NCBI RefSeq assembly: GCF_902498195.1
Contig: NZ_CABVIY010000002.1
Span: 992,001-1,056,000, forward strand
Length of the DNA: 64,000 nucleotides
Direction of reading: 5' to 3'
From: Pseudomonas fluorescens
Lineage (GTDB): Bacteria; Pseudomonadota; Gammaproteobacteria; Pseudomonadales; Pseudomonadaceae
Both the position numbers and the translations under genes were made by a program. Positions within the stretch are counted from its first letter, which is position 1. Each line of letters opens with the position of its first letter. This document shows positions 48,010 to 57,573 of the stretch, piece by piece. The notes under the pieces are model-generated. The model did no database searches. It worked only from the letters and a program-made list of their open reading frames with translations, and was not told where the DNA came from.

Positions 48010-49404
48010 TCAGCCCTTGGCCCCAGCCTCCAGCATATTCTCCGGCCGCACCCAGGCATCAAACTGCTCATCCGTCAGATACCCCAGCTGCAACGCCGCC
48101 GCGCGCAGCGTCAGCCCTTCGCTGTAAGCCTTCTTGGCAATTTCCGCCGACTTGTCATAGCCAATGTGCGGGTTCAACGCCGTCACCAGCATCAACCCCT
48201 GTTCCAGGTGTTCAGCCATTTTCCCGGCGTCCGGCTCCAGGCCGGCGATGCAATGCTGCTGGAAGTTGCTGCAGCCATCGCCCAGCAGGCGGATCGATTG
48301 CAGCAGGTTGTGGATGATCACCGGTTTGAACACGTTCAGTTGCAGGTGACCCTGGCTGGCGGCGAAACCGATGGCCACGTCGTTGCCCAAGACCTGGCAC
48401 GCCAGCATCGACAGCGCTTCGCACTGCGTCGGGTTGACCTTGCCGGGCATGATCGAACTGCCCGGTTCGTTGGCCGGCAACTTCACTTCGGCGAAACCGG
48501 CACGTGGCCCGGAACCCAGCAGGCGCAGGTCGTTGGCGATTTTCATCAGGGTCACGGCGAGTGTTTTCAGCGCGCCGGACAGCGTGGTCAGCGGCTCATG
48601 CCCGGCCAGCGCGGCAAACTTGTTCGGCGCGGTGATGAACGGCAGGCCGGAAAGGGCGGCCAGCTCGGCGGCGATGGCCTCGCCGAAACCGTGGGGCGAA
48701 TTCAGCCCGGTGCCGACCGCCGTACCGCCCTGGGCCAGTTCGCACACCGCCGGCAGGGCACTGCGGATCGCCCGTTCGGCGTAATCCAGTTGCGCGATGA
48801 ACGCCGAGATTTCCTGGCCAAAGGTAATCGGTGTCGCGTCCATCATGTGCGTGCGCCCGGTCTTGACCAGCTTCATGTGGCGGGCCGACAGCTCGGCCAG
48901 TCCGCCCGACAATTCGCTGATCGCCGGCAGCAGATGCTGCTGCACCGCCTGGGCGGCGGCGATGTGCATGGCGGTGGGGAAGCAGTCGTTGGAACTCTGC
49001 GAGCGATTGACGTGATCGTTGGGGTGCACCGGGGACTTGCCGCCGCGCGGGTTGCCGGCCAGTTCATTGGCGCGTCCGGCGATGACTTCGTTGACGTTCA
49101 TGTTGCTCTGGGTGCCGCTGCCGGTCTGCCAGACCACCAATGGGAACTGGTCGTCATGGTTGCCGTCGAGCACTTCGTCGGCCGCTTGTTCTATCAGCCG
49201 GGCGATGTCGGCGGGCAGATCGCCATTGCGGTCGTTGACCCGTGCCGCGGCTTTCTTGATCAGCGCCAGGCCGTGCAGCACTGCCAGCGGCATGCGTTCG
49301 GTGCCGATGGCAAAGTTGACCAGCGAGCGTTGCGTCTGAGCGCCCCAGTAGGCTTCTTCCGGGACTTCAACCTGGCCAAGGCTGTCGGTTTCGATACGGC
49401 TCAT
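48010..49404 (-). CDS. fumC: Class II fumarate hydratase FumC
   Basis: The 464-residue enzyme interconverts fumarate and malate as a cofactor-free tetramer. The family signature [20 protein letters not shown], the substrate loop [14 protein letters not shown] and the B-site [20 protein letters not shown] are all intact. ATG 49404 has GGAGT upstream. Iron-independent FumC is typically induced under iron limitation or oxidative stress; no Fur box is identifiable by eye. The gene is divergent from the DUF2059 gene. Confidence 0.96.
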   Translation of the reverse strand: MSRIETDSLGQVEVPEEAYWGAQTQRSLVNFAIGTERMPLAVLHGLALIKKAAARVNDRNGDLPADIARLIEQAADEVLDGNHDDQFPLVVWQTGSGTQSNMNVNEVIAGRANELAGNPRGGKSPVHPNDHVNRSQSSNDCFPTAMHIAAAQAVQQHLLPAISELSGGLAELSARHMKLVKTGRTHMMDATPITFGQEISAFIAQLDYAERAIRSALPAVCELAQGGTAVGTGLNSPHGFGEAIAAELAALSGLPFITAPNKFAALAGHEPLTTLSGALKTLAVTLMKIANDLRLLGSGPRAGFAEVKLPANEPGSSIMPGKVNPTQCEALSMLACQVLGNDVAIGFAASQGHLQLNVFKPVIIHNLLQSIRLLGDGCSNFQQHCIAGLEPDAGKMAEHLEQGLMLVTALNPHIGYDKSAEIAKKAYSEGLTLRAAALQLGYLTDEQFDAWVRPENMLEAGAKG

Positions 49405-49596
49405 CGGTCACACTCCTGTAGGTCTGATTGCGCAGTTTAGGCCGTGATCGACGGCCGCGGTTCCATCGGTATGGATTCTGACCATTGAACCCCTCTAAAT
49501 CAGGCGCGACAAGGCTTGGGGTTGAGTGACACACTTTTTTAGGCGCAGAATGGTCGTCCTTGGGGTTTTACCTCGCCTGCTAGAAAAGGAAACTCG

Positions 49597-50118
49597 ATGA
49601 CTCGTCTTCGTGCCATCTGTACCGCGGTTGCATTGGTTTGTGCCAGCGGCCAGGTCTTTGCCGACACCGCCAGCCACAACGCCAGTGCCGAGGCCTTCCT
49701 GACCCTGGCGCATGCTGACAAATTGGGCACGCCGGTGTACATGCAAGTGCAGCAGATGTTCGCCCAGCGCTTCCAGCAAACCAAAGCCCCGGAATCGAAA
49801 AAAGCCGTTCTGGAAACCTACCAGGCCAAGGCCAACGCCGCGCTGGACCAGGCCATTGGCTGGAACAAGCTGAAACCGGACATGGTCAAGCTCTACACCA
49901 CCAACTTCACTGAATCCGAGCTCAAGGACCTGGTTGCGTTCTACCAGTCGCCACTGGGCAAGAAAGTCCTGGAAAAAATGCCGCAGCTGACCCAGCAATC
50001 GGCCCAGATGACCCAGGCCAAGCTCGAAAGCGCGGTGCCTGTTGTCAACAAATTGCTGGCTGACATGACCGCCGAGCTGGAGCCGAAAGGCGCCGCACCG
50101 GCCAAGAAAAAGCCTTAA
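49597..50118 (+). CDS. Exported DUF2059-type protein
   Basis: The 173-residue product has a signal peptide (residues 1-24, ending GQVFA) and a helical DUF2059 domain (YTTNFTESELKDLVAFYQSP and LGKKVLEKMP are the core motif). The tail is Lys/Pro/Ala rich. AAAAGGAAA precedes ATG 49597. bolA follows after 12 bp, so the two form an operon, an order also found in P. aeruginosa. Function unknown. Confidence 0.87.
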   Translation: MTRLRAICTAVALVCASGQVFADTASHNASAEAFLTLAHADKLGTPVYMQVQQMFAQRFQQTKAPESKKAVLETYQAKANAALDQAIGWNKLKPDMVKLYTTNFTESELKDLVAFYQSPLGKKVLEKMPQLTQQSAQMTQAKLESAVPVVNKLLADMTAELEPKGAAPAKKKP

Positions 50119-50130
50119 GCGGAGTTCGGC

Positions 50131-50427
50131 ATGACCATGCAACAACGCATCGAATCGACGCTGGGCCTGCTGCAGCCCGAGCACCTGCAAGTGCTGGATG
50201 AAAGCCACATGCACAGCCGCGGGTTGCAGACCCATTTCAAGGCCGTGGTGGTCAGTCAGCAGTTCGAAGGGCTCAATCGCGTCAAGCGCCACCAGAAAGT
50301 CTACGGCACGCTCGGCGAGCTGATGGGCGAATTCCATGCGTTGGCGCTGCATACCTACACGCCGCAGGAATGGGCGCAGATCGACGCGGCTCCGGCTTCG
50401 CCGACTTGTGCCGGTGGCGGTCATTAA
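50131..50427 (+). CDS. bolA: BolA-family protein
   Basis: The 98-residue protein has the class II KH-like BolA fold: LQVLDESHMHSRGLQTHFKAVV, the invariant RHQKVYGTL and the HALALHTYTPQEW end. BolA proteins work with monothiol glutaredoxins in Fe-S traffic and respond to stress. The C-terminus ends SPTCAGGGH, a short Gly/His tail. It is cotranscribed with the DUF2059 gene and ends within a REP pair whose first base follows the stop. Confidence 0.93.
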   Translation: MTMQQRIESTLGLLQPEHLQVLDESHMHSRGLQTHFKAVVVSQQFEGLNRVKRHQKVYGTLGELMGEFHALALHTYTPQEWAQIDAAPASPTCAGGGH

Positions 50428-50503
50428 AAGATCGCAGCCTTCGGCAGCTCCTACAGGAATACGCATTCCCATGTAGGAGCTGCCGCAGGCTGCGATCTTT
50501 TTG
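50425..50503. repeat. REPIN-like inverted REP pair, family B
   Basis: AAAAGATCGCAGCCTTCGGC and inverted GCCGCAGGCTGCGATCTTTT. It starts inside the bolA stop codon and is followed by a TAGAAT box and a terminator-like hairpin. Confidence 0.85.
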
Positions 50504-50515
50504 GTAGAATGCGTA

Positions 50516-50544
50516 ACGCGCCGCTCACCCGGCGCGTTTTTTTT
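50516..50544 (+). terminator. Terminator-like hairpin ahead of trhO
   Basis: ACGCGCCG, loop CTCACC, CGGCGCGT then TTTTTTT. It may end the bolA transcript. A TAGAAT sequence lies just upstream (50505-50510), so if that is a promoter the hairpin would be an attenuator in the trhO leader. Confidence 0.8.
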
Positions 50545-50591
50545 CGCATCCGGTTCACCCTTTGCGAGGGTAGCCACCTGGAGATTTACCC

Positions 50592-51533
50592 ATGACACAA
50601 CAGATTGTCGTGGCGGCACTGTATAAGTTCGTCACCCTGGAAGATTACGTCGCCCTGCGCGAGCCCCTGCTGCAAGCAATGGTCGACAACGGCATCAAAG
50701 GCACGCTGCTGATTGCCGAAGAAGGCATCAACGGCACCGTGTCCGGCAGCCGCGAAGGCATCGACGGGCTGTTGGCCTGGCTCAAGAACGACCCGCGCAT
50801 GGACGATATCGACCACAAGGAATCGTTCTGCGACGAGCAGCCGTTCTACCGCACCAAGGTCAAGCTCAAGAAAGAAATCGTGACCCTGGGCGTCGAAGGC
50901 GTGGACCCGAACAAAAAGGTCGGCACCTACGTTGATCCGCAGGACTGGAACGCGTTGATCAACGATCCCGAAGTGTTGTTGATCGATACCCGCAACGACT
51001 ACGAAGTGTCGATCGGCACCTTCGAAGGCGCGATCGATCCGAAAACCACCAGTTTTCGCGAATTTCCTGACTATATCAAAGCCAACTTCGATCCGGCCGT
51101 GCACAAGAAGGTCGCGATGTTCTGCACCGGCGGCATTCGTTGCGAAAAGGCTTCGAGCTACATGCTCAGCGAAGGCTTCGACGAGGTCTACCACCTCAAG
51201 GGCGGCATCCTGAAGTACCTCGAAGAGGTGCCTCAGGAAGAAACCAAGTGGCAGGGCGACTGCTTCGTGTTCGATAACCGTGTGACGGTTCGCCACGACC
51301 TGAGCGAAGGCGACTACGATCAATGTCATGCCTGCCGCACACCGGTCAGCGTCGAAGATCGCGCTTCCGAGCATTACGTGGCTGGCGTCAGCTGCCCGCA
51401 TTGCTGGAACAGCCTGAGCGAGAAAACCCGTCGCAGTGCCATCGACCGGCAAAAGCAGATCGAACTGGCCAAGGCGCGCAACATGCCTCACCCGATCGGC
51501 TACAACTATAAGCAAGCATCCTCCGAGGCCTGA
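50592..51533 (+). CDS. trhO: tRNA uridine(34) hydroxylase TrhO (YceA, rhodanese type)
   Basis: The 313-residue protein has an N-terminal acylphosphatase-like domain, a rhodanese domain with the active-site loop [16 protein letters not shown] and a C-terminal Cys-rich segment ([13 protein letters not shown] ... SCPHCWNSL) that may bind zinc. TrhO makes 5-hydroxyuridine at position 34 of tRNAs using oxygen. ATG 50592 has GGAGATT upstream. The DsbA-like gene follows after 3 bp, so they are cotranscribed. Confidence 0.93.
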   Translation: MTQQIVVAALYKFVTLEDYVALREPLLQAMVDNGIKGTLLIAEEGINGTVSGSREGIDGLLAWLKNDPRMDDIDHKESFCDEQPFYRTKVKLKKEIVTLGVEGVDPNKKVGTYVDPQDWNALINDPEVLLIDTRNDYEVSIGTFEGAIDPKTTSFREFPDYIKANFDPAVHKKVAMFCTGGIRCEKASSYMLSEGFDEVYHLKGGILKYLEEVPQEETKWQGDCFVFDNRVTVRHDLSEGDYDQCHACRTPVSVEDRASEHYVAGVSCPHCWNSLSEKTRRSAIDRQKQIELAKARNMPHPIGYNYKQASSEA

Positions 51534-51536
51534 ACC

Positions 51537-52175
51537 ATGTCCGCATCCCGCCTGCTCTATGTGATGGACCCCATGTGTTCCTGGTGCTGGGGCTTTGCTC
51601 CGGTGGCCAATGCATTGGTCGAGCAGGCGGCGGCAGCCGGTGTGGACGTGCACCTGGTGGTGGGCGGTTTGCGCACCGGCAGTGGTTCGGCGCTGGAGCC
51701 GTCCACCCGCCGCTACATCCTGGAGCACTGGCAGGCCGTCACCGAGGCCACCGGCCAGCCATTCAAACTGGACGGTGCCTTGCCCGAAGGGTTCGTCTAC
51801 GACACCGAACCGGCCTGCCGGGCGCTGGTGACGGCACGTGGCCTGGCGCCAGATTGCGCGTGGAAACTGCTCGGGTTGATTCAACATGCGTTTTACGCGC
51901 AAGGCCGCGATGTCACCCACGCCAGCGTTCTGGTGGAGTTGGCTGAACAGGCTGGCGTGCCGCGCATTGAATTCGCCGCCGCGTTCGATCGTGCCGATAC
52001 GCACGCCGCTACCTCGGCCGATTTCACCTGGGTCCAAGACCTGGGTATAGCCGGCTTCCCTACCTTGCTGGCTGAGCGAAATGGGCAATTGGCGCTGCTG
52101 ACCAATGGCTATCAACCGCTCAGTGTGTTGTCCCCGCTGCTCGGCCGCTGGCTGGAGCGCGCTGCCTGTGCATGA
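51537..52175 (+). CDS. DsbA-family thioredoxin-fold protein (CSWC active site)
   Basis: The 212-residue protein lacks a signal peptide and has an N-terminal CSWC (Cys14, Cys17) in DPMCSWCWGFAP, the cis-Pro loop GIAGFPTLL and a helical insertion typical of FrnE/DsbA-like cytosolic oxidoreductases. It follows trhO by 3 bp and its stop overlaps the GTG of the ABC exporter gene by eight bases, so all three share one transcript. Substrate unknown. Confidence 0.88.
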   Translation: MSASRLLYVMDPMCSWCWGFAPVANALVEQAAAAGVDVHLVVGGLRTGSGSALEPSTRRYILEHWQAVTEATGQPFKLDGALPEGFVYDTEPACRALVTARGLAPDCAWKLLGLIQHAFYAQGRDVTHASVLVELAEQAGVPRIEFAAAFDRADTHAATSADFTWVQDLGIAGFPTLLAERNGQLALLTNGYQPLSVLSPLLGRWLERAACA

Positions 52176-53985
52176 CCTGCCTGACGATGCACCCACTGTA
52201 AAACGTGTCGACCGCTTGAGCTGGGCGGAAATCCGCCGCCTGGCCCTCCATCACAAGAAATCCCTGTGGATCGCCAATGGCGTGGCCGTGCTGGCCACCC
52301 TGTGCAGCGTCCCGATCCCGTTGCTCCTGCCGTTGCTGGTGGACGAAGTGCTGCTGGGGCATGGCGACGCCGCGTTGAAAATCATGAACCTGGCACTGCC
52401 CGAGGTCTGGCAAAAAGCCGCCGGGTACATCGGCCTGATGCTGCTGGTGACGCTGGCCCTGCGTTGCGCGGCACTGCTGTTCAACGTGGTGCAGGCGCGG
52501 TTGTTCGCCGCGTTGGCCAAGGACATCGTCTACCGCATTCGCATCCGCCTGATCGAGCGACTTAAACGCATCTCCCTCGGTGAATACGAAAGCCTGGGCA
52601 GTGGCACCGTGACTACGCACCTGGTCACCGACCTGGATACCCTGGACAAATTCGTCGGCGAAACCCTCAGTCGTTTCCTCGTGGCGATGCTGACACTGGT
52701 CGGTACCGCCGGGATCCTGATGTGGATGCACTGGAAGCTGGCGCTGCTGATTCTGTTGTTCAACCCGCTGGTGATCTACGCCACGGTGCAATTGGGCAAG
52801 CGGGTCAAGCACCTGAAGAAGCTCGAGAATGACAGCACCTCGCGCTTCACCCAGGCATTGACCGAAACCCTGGACGCGATCCAGGAAGTCCGCGCCGGTA
52901 ACCGCCAGGGCTTTTTCCTTGGCCGATTGGGCCTGCGCGCCAGGGAAGTGCGCGACTACGCGGTCAGTTCGCAGTGGAAAACCGACGCGTCTAACCGCGC
53001 CAGCGGTTTGCTGTTTCAGTTCGGCATCGATATTTTTCGCGCCGCCGCCATGCTCACCGTGCTGTTTTCCGACTTGTCCATTGGCCAGATGCTCGCGGTG
53101 TTCAGCTACCTGTGGTTCATGATCGGTCCGGTGGAGCAGCTGCTGAACCTGCAATATGCCTACTACGCCGCGGGCGGTGCGCTGTCGCGAATCAACGAAT
53201 TGCTGGCCCGCGCCGATGAGCCGGAGTACCCCAACGGCGTCGACCCGTTCAACGGTCGAGAGACGGTGGGTATCGAGGTCCAGGGCTTGAGTTTCGGTTA
53301 CGGAGACGAGCTGGTGCTCAACCAGATGAACCTGTCCATCGCCCCAGGTGAGAAAGTCGCCATCGTCGGTGCCAGCGGTGGCGGCAAGAGCACGCTGGTG
53401 CAACTGCTGCTGGGCTTGTACACACCGCTCGCCGGGACTATCCGCTTCGGTGGCTCGACCCAGCAGGAGATCGGCCTGGAGACCGTGCGGGAAAATGTTG
53501 CCGTGGTCCTGCAACACCCGGCGCTGTTCAACGACACGGTGCGCGCCAACCTGACCATGGGCCGCGAACGCAGTGACGAAGCCTGCTGGCAGGCACTGGA
53601 AATCGCCCAGTTGCACGCCACGATCCGCGAATTGCCCAATGGCCTGGACAGCATCGTCGGGCGTTCCGGGGTGCGCCTGTCCGGTGGTCAGCGCCAGCGC
53701 CTGGCGATTGCGCGGATGGTGCTGGCCGACCCCAAGGTGGTGATCCTCGACGAAGCCACCTCTGCGCTGGACGCGGCGACTGAATATAACCTGCACCAGG
53801 CCCTGGCGCGGTTTCTGAGCCACCGCACCACGCTGATCATTGCGCACCGGTTGTCGGCGGTGAAGCAGGCCGACCGCGTGCTGGTGTTCGATGGCGGGCA
53901 AATTGCCGAAGACGGCGACCATCAGCAGTTGATCGCCGATGGCGGGTTGTACGCCAAGCTTTACGGGCATTTGCAGCAGCACTGA
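52168..53985 (+). CDS. ABC exporter, fused membrane and ATPase domains
   Basis: The 605-residue half-transporter has an ABC_membrane region of six helices (about 30-320) and an ATPase (about 365-595) with Walker A GASGGGKST, the signature RLSGGQRQRLAIARM, Walker B VVILDEATSALD and the switch IIAHRLSAV. A homodimer is expected. GTG 52168, overlapping the preceding stop, is the start; it has GGAG 10 nt upstream. The family is MsbA/LapB-like and its substrate cannot be told. In P. aeruginosa an ABC gene also precedes rbdA. Confidence 0.9.
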   Translation: MHDLPDDAPTVKRVDRLSWAEIRRLALHHKKSLWIANGVAVLATLCSVPIPLLLPLLVDEVLLGHGDAALKIMNLALPEVWQKAAGYIGLMLLVTLALRCAALLFNVVQARLFAALAKDIVYRIRIRLIERLKRISLGEYESLGSGTVTTHLVTDLDTLDKFVGETLSRFLVAMLTLVGTAGILMWMHWKLALLILLFNPLVIYATVQLGKRVKHLKKLENDSTSRFTQALTETLDAIQEVRAGNRQGFFLGRLGLRAREVRDYAVSSQWKTDASNRASGLLFQFGIDIFRAAAMLTVLFSDLSIGQMLAVFSYLWFMIGPVEQLLNLQYAYYAAGGALSRINELLARADEPEYPNGVDPFNGRETVGIEVQGLSFGYGDELVLNQMNLSIAPGEKVAIVGASGGGKSTLVQLLLGLYTPLAGTIRFGGSTQQEIGLETVRENVAVVLQHPALFNDTVRANLTMGRERSDEACWQALEIAQLHATIRELPNGLDSIVGRSGVRLSGGQRQRLAIARMVLADPKVVILDEATSALDAATEYNLHQALARFLSHRTTLIIAHRLSAVKQADRVLVFDGGQIAEDGDHQQLIADGGLYAKLYGHLQQH

Positions 53986-54051
53986 TGGCGGTTAATGTTT
54001 GCCTCGGGTTCAGGTCCGGTGCATTGGGCGCTCAGGCTGCAGGTTTCGTAC

Positions 54052-54080
54052 TTGCCGGGATCACGAACGCCCCCTAGTCT
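54052..54080 (+). promoter_or_regulatory. Candidate sigma-70 promoter for rbdA
   Basis: TTGCCG (54052-54057) and TAGTCT (54075-54080) with exactly 17 bp between. Initiation would be near 54087, 50 nt before ATG 54136. Confidence 0.4.
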
Positions 54081-54135
54081 AGCTGTAGCGATTTCGTCCG
54101 GAAGACGATCAAGCAGTGCTAATGCAAGGGACCAC

Positions 54136-56595
54136 ATGAATCAAACGCGGACTCTCGGAACGCCACGGTTGTTGGGCATCGTCTGGCCATTTATTGCCGT
54201 CGTGCTGTTCCAGGCCTTGCTCGGTGGCGTCAGCCTTTATGTACTTTCCGCCGTTCGTGGCTACGTTGCCGGCGAAAGCCTGTGGTCCAAGGGCCAGAAA
54301 GACGCCATCTATTACCTCAATCTCTACGCCGACAGTGGCGATGAAGGGATTTTCCAGAAATACCAGACCGCCATTGCCGTGCCCCAGGGCGGGCACGAAT
54401 TGCGTGTGGCGCTGGATCACCAGCCACCCGATATCGAAGCGGCACGCGCGGCGATCCTCAAGGGTGGCAACCATCCCGATGACGTCTCCAGCCTGATCTG
54501 GCTGTACCTCAATTTCCGTCATTTCAGCTACCTCGAAAAAGCCATCGACCTCTGGACCGTAGGGGACGCGTACCTGGTCAAGCTTGATGACGTTGCGCAG
54601 GACATGTACCAGCACATCACCACCAGCCCGGCATCCGATGTCGATATCCAGCGCTGGAAGGAGCAGATCTTCGCGATCAACGACGAGGTGACACCGGCGG
54701 CGAAAGCCTTCAGCGATGCCTTGGGCGAGGGGTCGCGGGTGATTCTTCGTCTGCTGCTGGTGACTAACCTCGCCACCGCCCTGGGTTTGATTGCGCTGGC
54801 CCTGATGCGCACCCATAAACTGCTCAAGCAGCGCCATGCCTTTGCCGACGCCCTGCAGCTGGAAAAGGACCGGGCACAGATCACCCTGCAATCGATCGGC
54901 GACGGGGTCATCACCACCGATGTGGCGGGCGCCATCGCCTACATGAACCCGGCGGCCGAGGCGATGACCCACTGGAAGGCGGAACAGGCGACCGGCTTGC
55001 CCCTGGCGGCGCTGTTCAATCTGTTGGACGAGAATGCGCAGACCGATGGTTTTACCCTGATCGAACGCATTTTGAGTGGCCAGCTCAGCGGTGGCAGCGA
55101 GCATTCCAAATTGATCCAGCGCCTGGACGGCAGCACGGTGTCGGTCACACTGGTGGGCGCGCCAATCCGCAATGCCGGCAAGGTCAGCGGCACCGTACTG
55201 GTCCTGCACGACATGACCCAGGAACGGCAATACATCGCCAATCTGTCCTGGCAGGCGACCCACGACGCCCTGACCGGCCTGGCCAATCGCCGGGAGTTCG
55301 AGTATCGCCTGGAACAGGCGCTGCACAACCTGACGCGGCAGCCGGGGCGCCATGCCTTGATGTTCCTCGATCTGGATCAATTCAAGTTGGTGAACGACAC
55401 CTGCGGCCATGCGGCGGGTGACGAGTTGCTGCGGCATATCTGCGCATTGCTGCAATCCGGTCTGCGCGAGGGCGATACGCTGGCCCGTCTCGGCGGCGAC
55501 GAGTTCGGCATTCTGTTGGAGAACTGTGGGCTGGACGCGGCGGAAAAAATTGCCGAAGGACTGCGCCAGACTGTGCAGAACCTGCACTTTGTCTGGAAGG
55601 GTCGGCCATTCGTGACAACCGTGAGTATCGGCCTGGTCCATGTGGCGCAGAACCCGACCACCCTCGAAGCCTCATTGCGTGCGGCCGACATGGCCTGCTA
55701 CATGGCCAAGGAAAAGGGACGCAACCGGGTCCAGGTTTATCATCCGGACGATTCGGAGTTGTCCCTGCGCTTTGGTGAAATGGCCTGGGTGCAGCGCTTG
55801 CACATGGCGCTGGAAGAGGACCGCTTCTGCCTGTACGCCCAGGAAATCGCGCCGCTGGGCAGCACTGAGAAGGACGGTGGGCATATCGAAATCCTGTTGC
55901 GCCTGCATGATGAAGCCGGCCGCATGATCCTCCCCGACAGTTTTATCCCGGCCGCCGAACGTTATGGATTGATGACCTCCATTGACCGCTGGGTGGTGGA
56001 GCACGTTTTCCGGATCATTGCCCAGGGCATGGCCGAAAAGCGCAAAGGCCCCTTGGCGATGTGTGCGATCAATCTGTCAGGCACAACCATTGGAGACGAG
56101 GCGTTCCTCGACTTTTTGCGGGAACAGTTTGTTACGTATTCGATTCCACCTGAAATGATTTGTTTTGAAATCACTGAAACCAGCGCAATTTCCAATTTGG
56201 GTAGTGCAATTAGATTTATCAATGAGCTCAAAGGCTTAGGTTGTTACTTCTCTTTGGATGACTTTTGCGCCGGTATGTCCTCATTCGCTTATCTGAAACA
56301 TTTGCCTGTAGACTTCTTGAAGATCGATGGGAGTTTCGTAAAGGATATGCTGGACGACCCGATTAACCGCGCCATGGTCGAAGTGATCAATCACATCGGT
56401 CATGTCATGGGTAAACGCACGATTGCCGAGTTTGTCGAGACACCCCAGATCGAGCAGGCATTGCTGGAGATCGGGGTGGATTACGCTCAGGGGTATGTCA
56501 TAGAACGCCCGCAATTGTTTACCTGCGACAGTTTGCAAAGTCGTCCTGCCAGGCCCCAGCCTTTGTTGTTCAGGGCCCCTGGCACGTTCCGTTGA
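54136..56595 (+). CDS. rbdA: Dual GGDEF-EAL c-di-GMP protein, RbdA-like
   Basis: The 819-residue membrane protein has an N-terminal helix (about 12-35), a periplasmic sensor, a second helix (about 195-220), a PAS domain (about 245-355), GGDEF (about 370-540) and EAL (about 555-805). The GGDEF motif is RLGGDEF (453-457) with an I-site RxxD five residues earlier. The EAL domain keeps EIL at 585, FEITET, LDDF, KIDGSF, AEFVE and DYAQGY, so phosphodiesterase activity is likely. This matches RbdA, the biofilm-dispersal enzyme of P. aeruginosa (PA0861), which has the same domain order. AAGGGA precedes the ATG. About 56130-56340 is clearly lower in GC. Confidence 0.92.
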   Translation: MNQTRTLGTPRLLGIVWPFIAVVLFQALLGGVSLYVLSAVRGYVAGESLWSKGQKDAIYYLNLYADSGDEGIFQKYQTAIAVPQGGHELRVALDHQPPDIEAARAAILKGGNHPDDVSSLIWLYLNFRHFSYLEKAIDLWTVGDAYLVKLDDVAQDMYQHITTSPASDVDIQRWKEQIFAINDEVTPAAKAFSDALGEGSRVILRLLLVTNLATALGLIALALMRTHKLLKQRHAFADALQLEKDRAQITLQSIGDGVITTDVAGAIAYMNPAAEAMTHWKAEQATGLPLAALFNLLDENAQTDGFTLIERILSGQLSGGSEHSKLIQRLDGSTVSVTLVGAPIRNAGKVSGTVLVLHDMTQERQYIANLSWQATHDALTGLANRREFEYRLEQALHNLTRQPGRHALMFLDLDQFKLVNDTCGHAAGDELLRHICALLQSGLREGDTLARLGGDEFGILLENCGLDAAEKIAEGLRQTVQNLHFVWKGRPFVTTVSIGLVHVAQNPTTLEASLRAADMACYMAKEKGRNRVQVYHPDDSELSLRFGEMAWVQRLHMALEEDRFCLYAQEIAPLGSTEKDGGHIEILLRLHDEAGRMILPDSFIPAAERYGLMTSIDRWVVEHVFRIIAQGMAEKRKGPLAMCAINLSGTTIGDEAFLDFLREQFVTYSIPPEMICFEITETSAISNLGSAIRFINELKGLGCYFSLDDFCAGMSSFAYLKHLPVDFLKIDGSFVKDMLDDPINRAMVEVINHIGHVMGKRTIAEFVETPQIEQALLEIGVDYAQGYVIERPQLFTCDSLQSRPARPQPLLFRAPGTFR

Positions 56596-56640
56596 AGCCT
56601 CTTGCCGGTCATTACAATCACAATCAAAAGGAGCTCGACA

Positions 56641-57435
56641 GTGATCGACACATTCAACCGAACCGGACCCCTCATGGAAGCTGCAAGTTATCCTGCCTGG
56701 GCTCAGCGCCTGATCCAGGATTGCAGCGAGAGCAAGCGCCGGGTTGTCGAACACGAACTGTATCAGCGCATGCGTGACAACAAGCTCAGTGCAAAGACCA
56801 TGCGTCAGTACCTGATCGGTGGCTGGCCGGTGGTCGAACAGTTCGCGTTATACATGGCACAAAACCTCACCAAGACCCGCTTTGCCCGTCATCCGGGTGA
56901 AGACATGGCGCGTCGCTGGCTGATGCGCAACATTCGCGTCGAATTGAACCATGCCGATTACTGGGTGCACTGGAGCCGGGCTCACGGTGTCAGCCTGGAG
57001 GATCTGCAGGCGCAACAGGTGGCACCGGAGCTTCACGCCTTGAGCCACTGGTGCTGGCACACAAGTTCGGCGGATTCGCTGATCGTGGGCATTGCCGCCA
57101 CCAACTACGCCATTGAGGGCGCGACCGGAGAATGGTCGGCGCTGGTCTGTTCCAGCGGCGTGTACGCCGCGTCCTTCCCTGAAGAAGATCGCAAGCGCGC
57201 AATGAAGTGGCTGAAGATGCATGCGCAGTACGATGATGCGCACCCGTGGGAAGCCCTGGAAATCATCTGCACGCTGGCGGGCCTGAACCCGAGCAAAGCC
57301 TTGCAGGGGGAGCTGCGCCAGGCCGTGTGCAAAAGCTACGACTACATGTATCTGTTCCTGGAGCGATGCATGCAAATGGAGCTCGCGGAAAGAGCGCCTG
57401 TAGCCCGTGAGCGGTTGGCGCTGGCAGAGAGCTGA
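56641..57435 (+). CDS. TenA/PqqC-like heme-oxygenase-fold protein
   Basis: The 264-residue all-helical protein has TenA/THI-4-type features: LSAKTMRQYLIGGWPVVEQF, NIRVELNHADYWVHW and GIAATNYAIEGATGEWS. The conserved Glu/His positions suggest a metal or flavin-independent hydrolase or oxidase of the heme-oxygenase fold. GTG 56641 is chosen because AAAAGGAG lies 7 nt upstream. It begins 45 bp after rbdA and is probably cotranscribed, which also holds in P. aeruginosa; a signalling link is unproven. Confidence 0.82.
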   Translation: MIDTFNRTGPLMEAASYPAWAQRLIQDCSESKRRVVEHELYQRMRDNKLSAKTMRQYLIGGWPVVEQFALYMAQNLTKTRFARHPGEDMARRWLMRNIRVELNHADYWVHWSRAHGVSLEDLQAQQVAPELHALSHWCWHTSSADSLIVGIAATNYAIEGATGEWSALVCSSGVYAASFPEEDRKRAMKWLKMHAQYDDAHPWEALEIICTLAGLNPSKALQGELRQAVCKSYDYMYLFLERCMQMELAERAPVARERLALAES

Positions 57436-57460
57436 TTCTGGGTAACACGCAATAAAAAAC

Positions 57461-57551
57461 GGTGGGAGCGGGCTTGCTCGCGAAATCGGTCTTTCAATCA
57501 ACATCATTGTTGAGTGTCAAACCCCTTTCGCGAGCAAGCCCGCTCCCACAT
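57461..57551. repeat. REPIN-like inverted REP pair, family A
   Basis: GGTGGGAGCGGGCTTGCTCG and inverted CGAGCAAGCCCGCTCCCAC with a 40-nt spacer. It separates two convergent genes. Confidence 0.88.
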
Positions 57552-57573
57552 TTGGTTTGCGGTGTTGCTGCAT

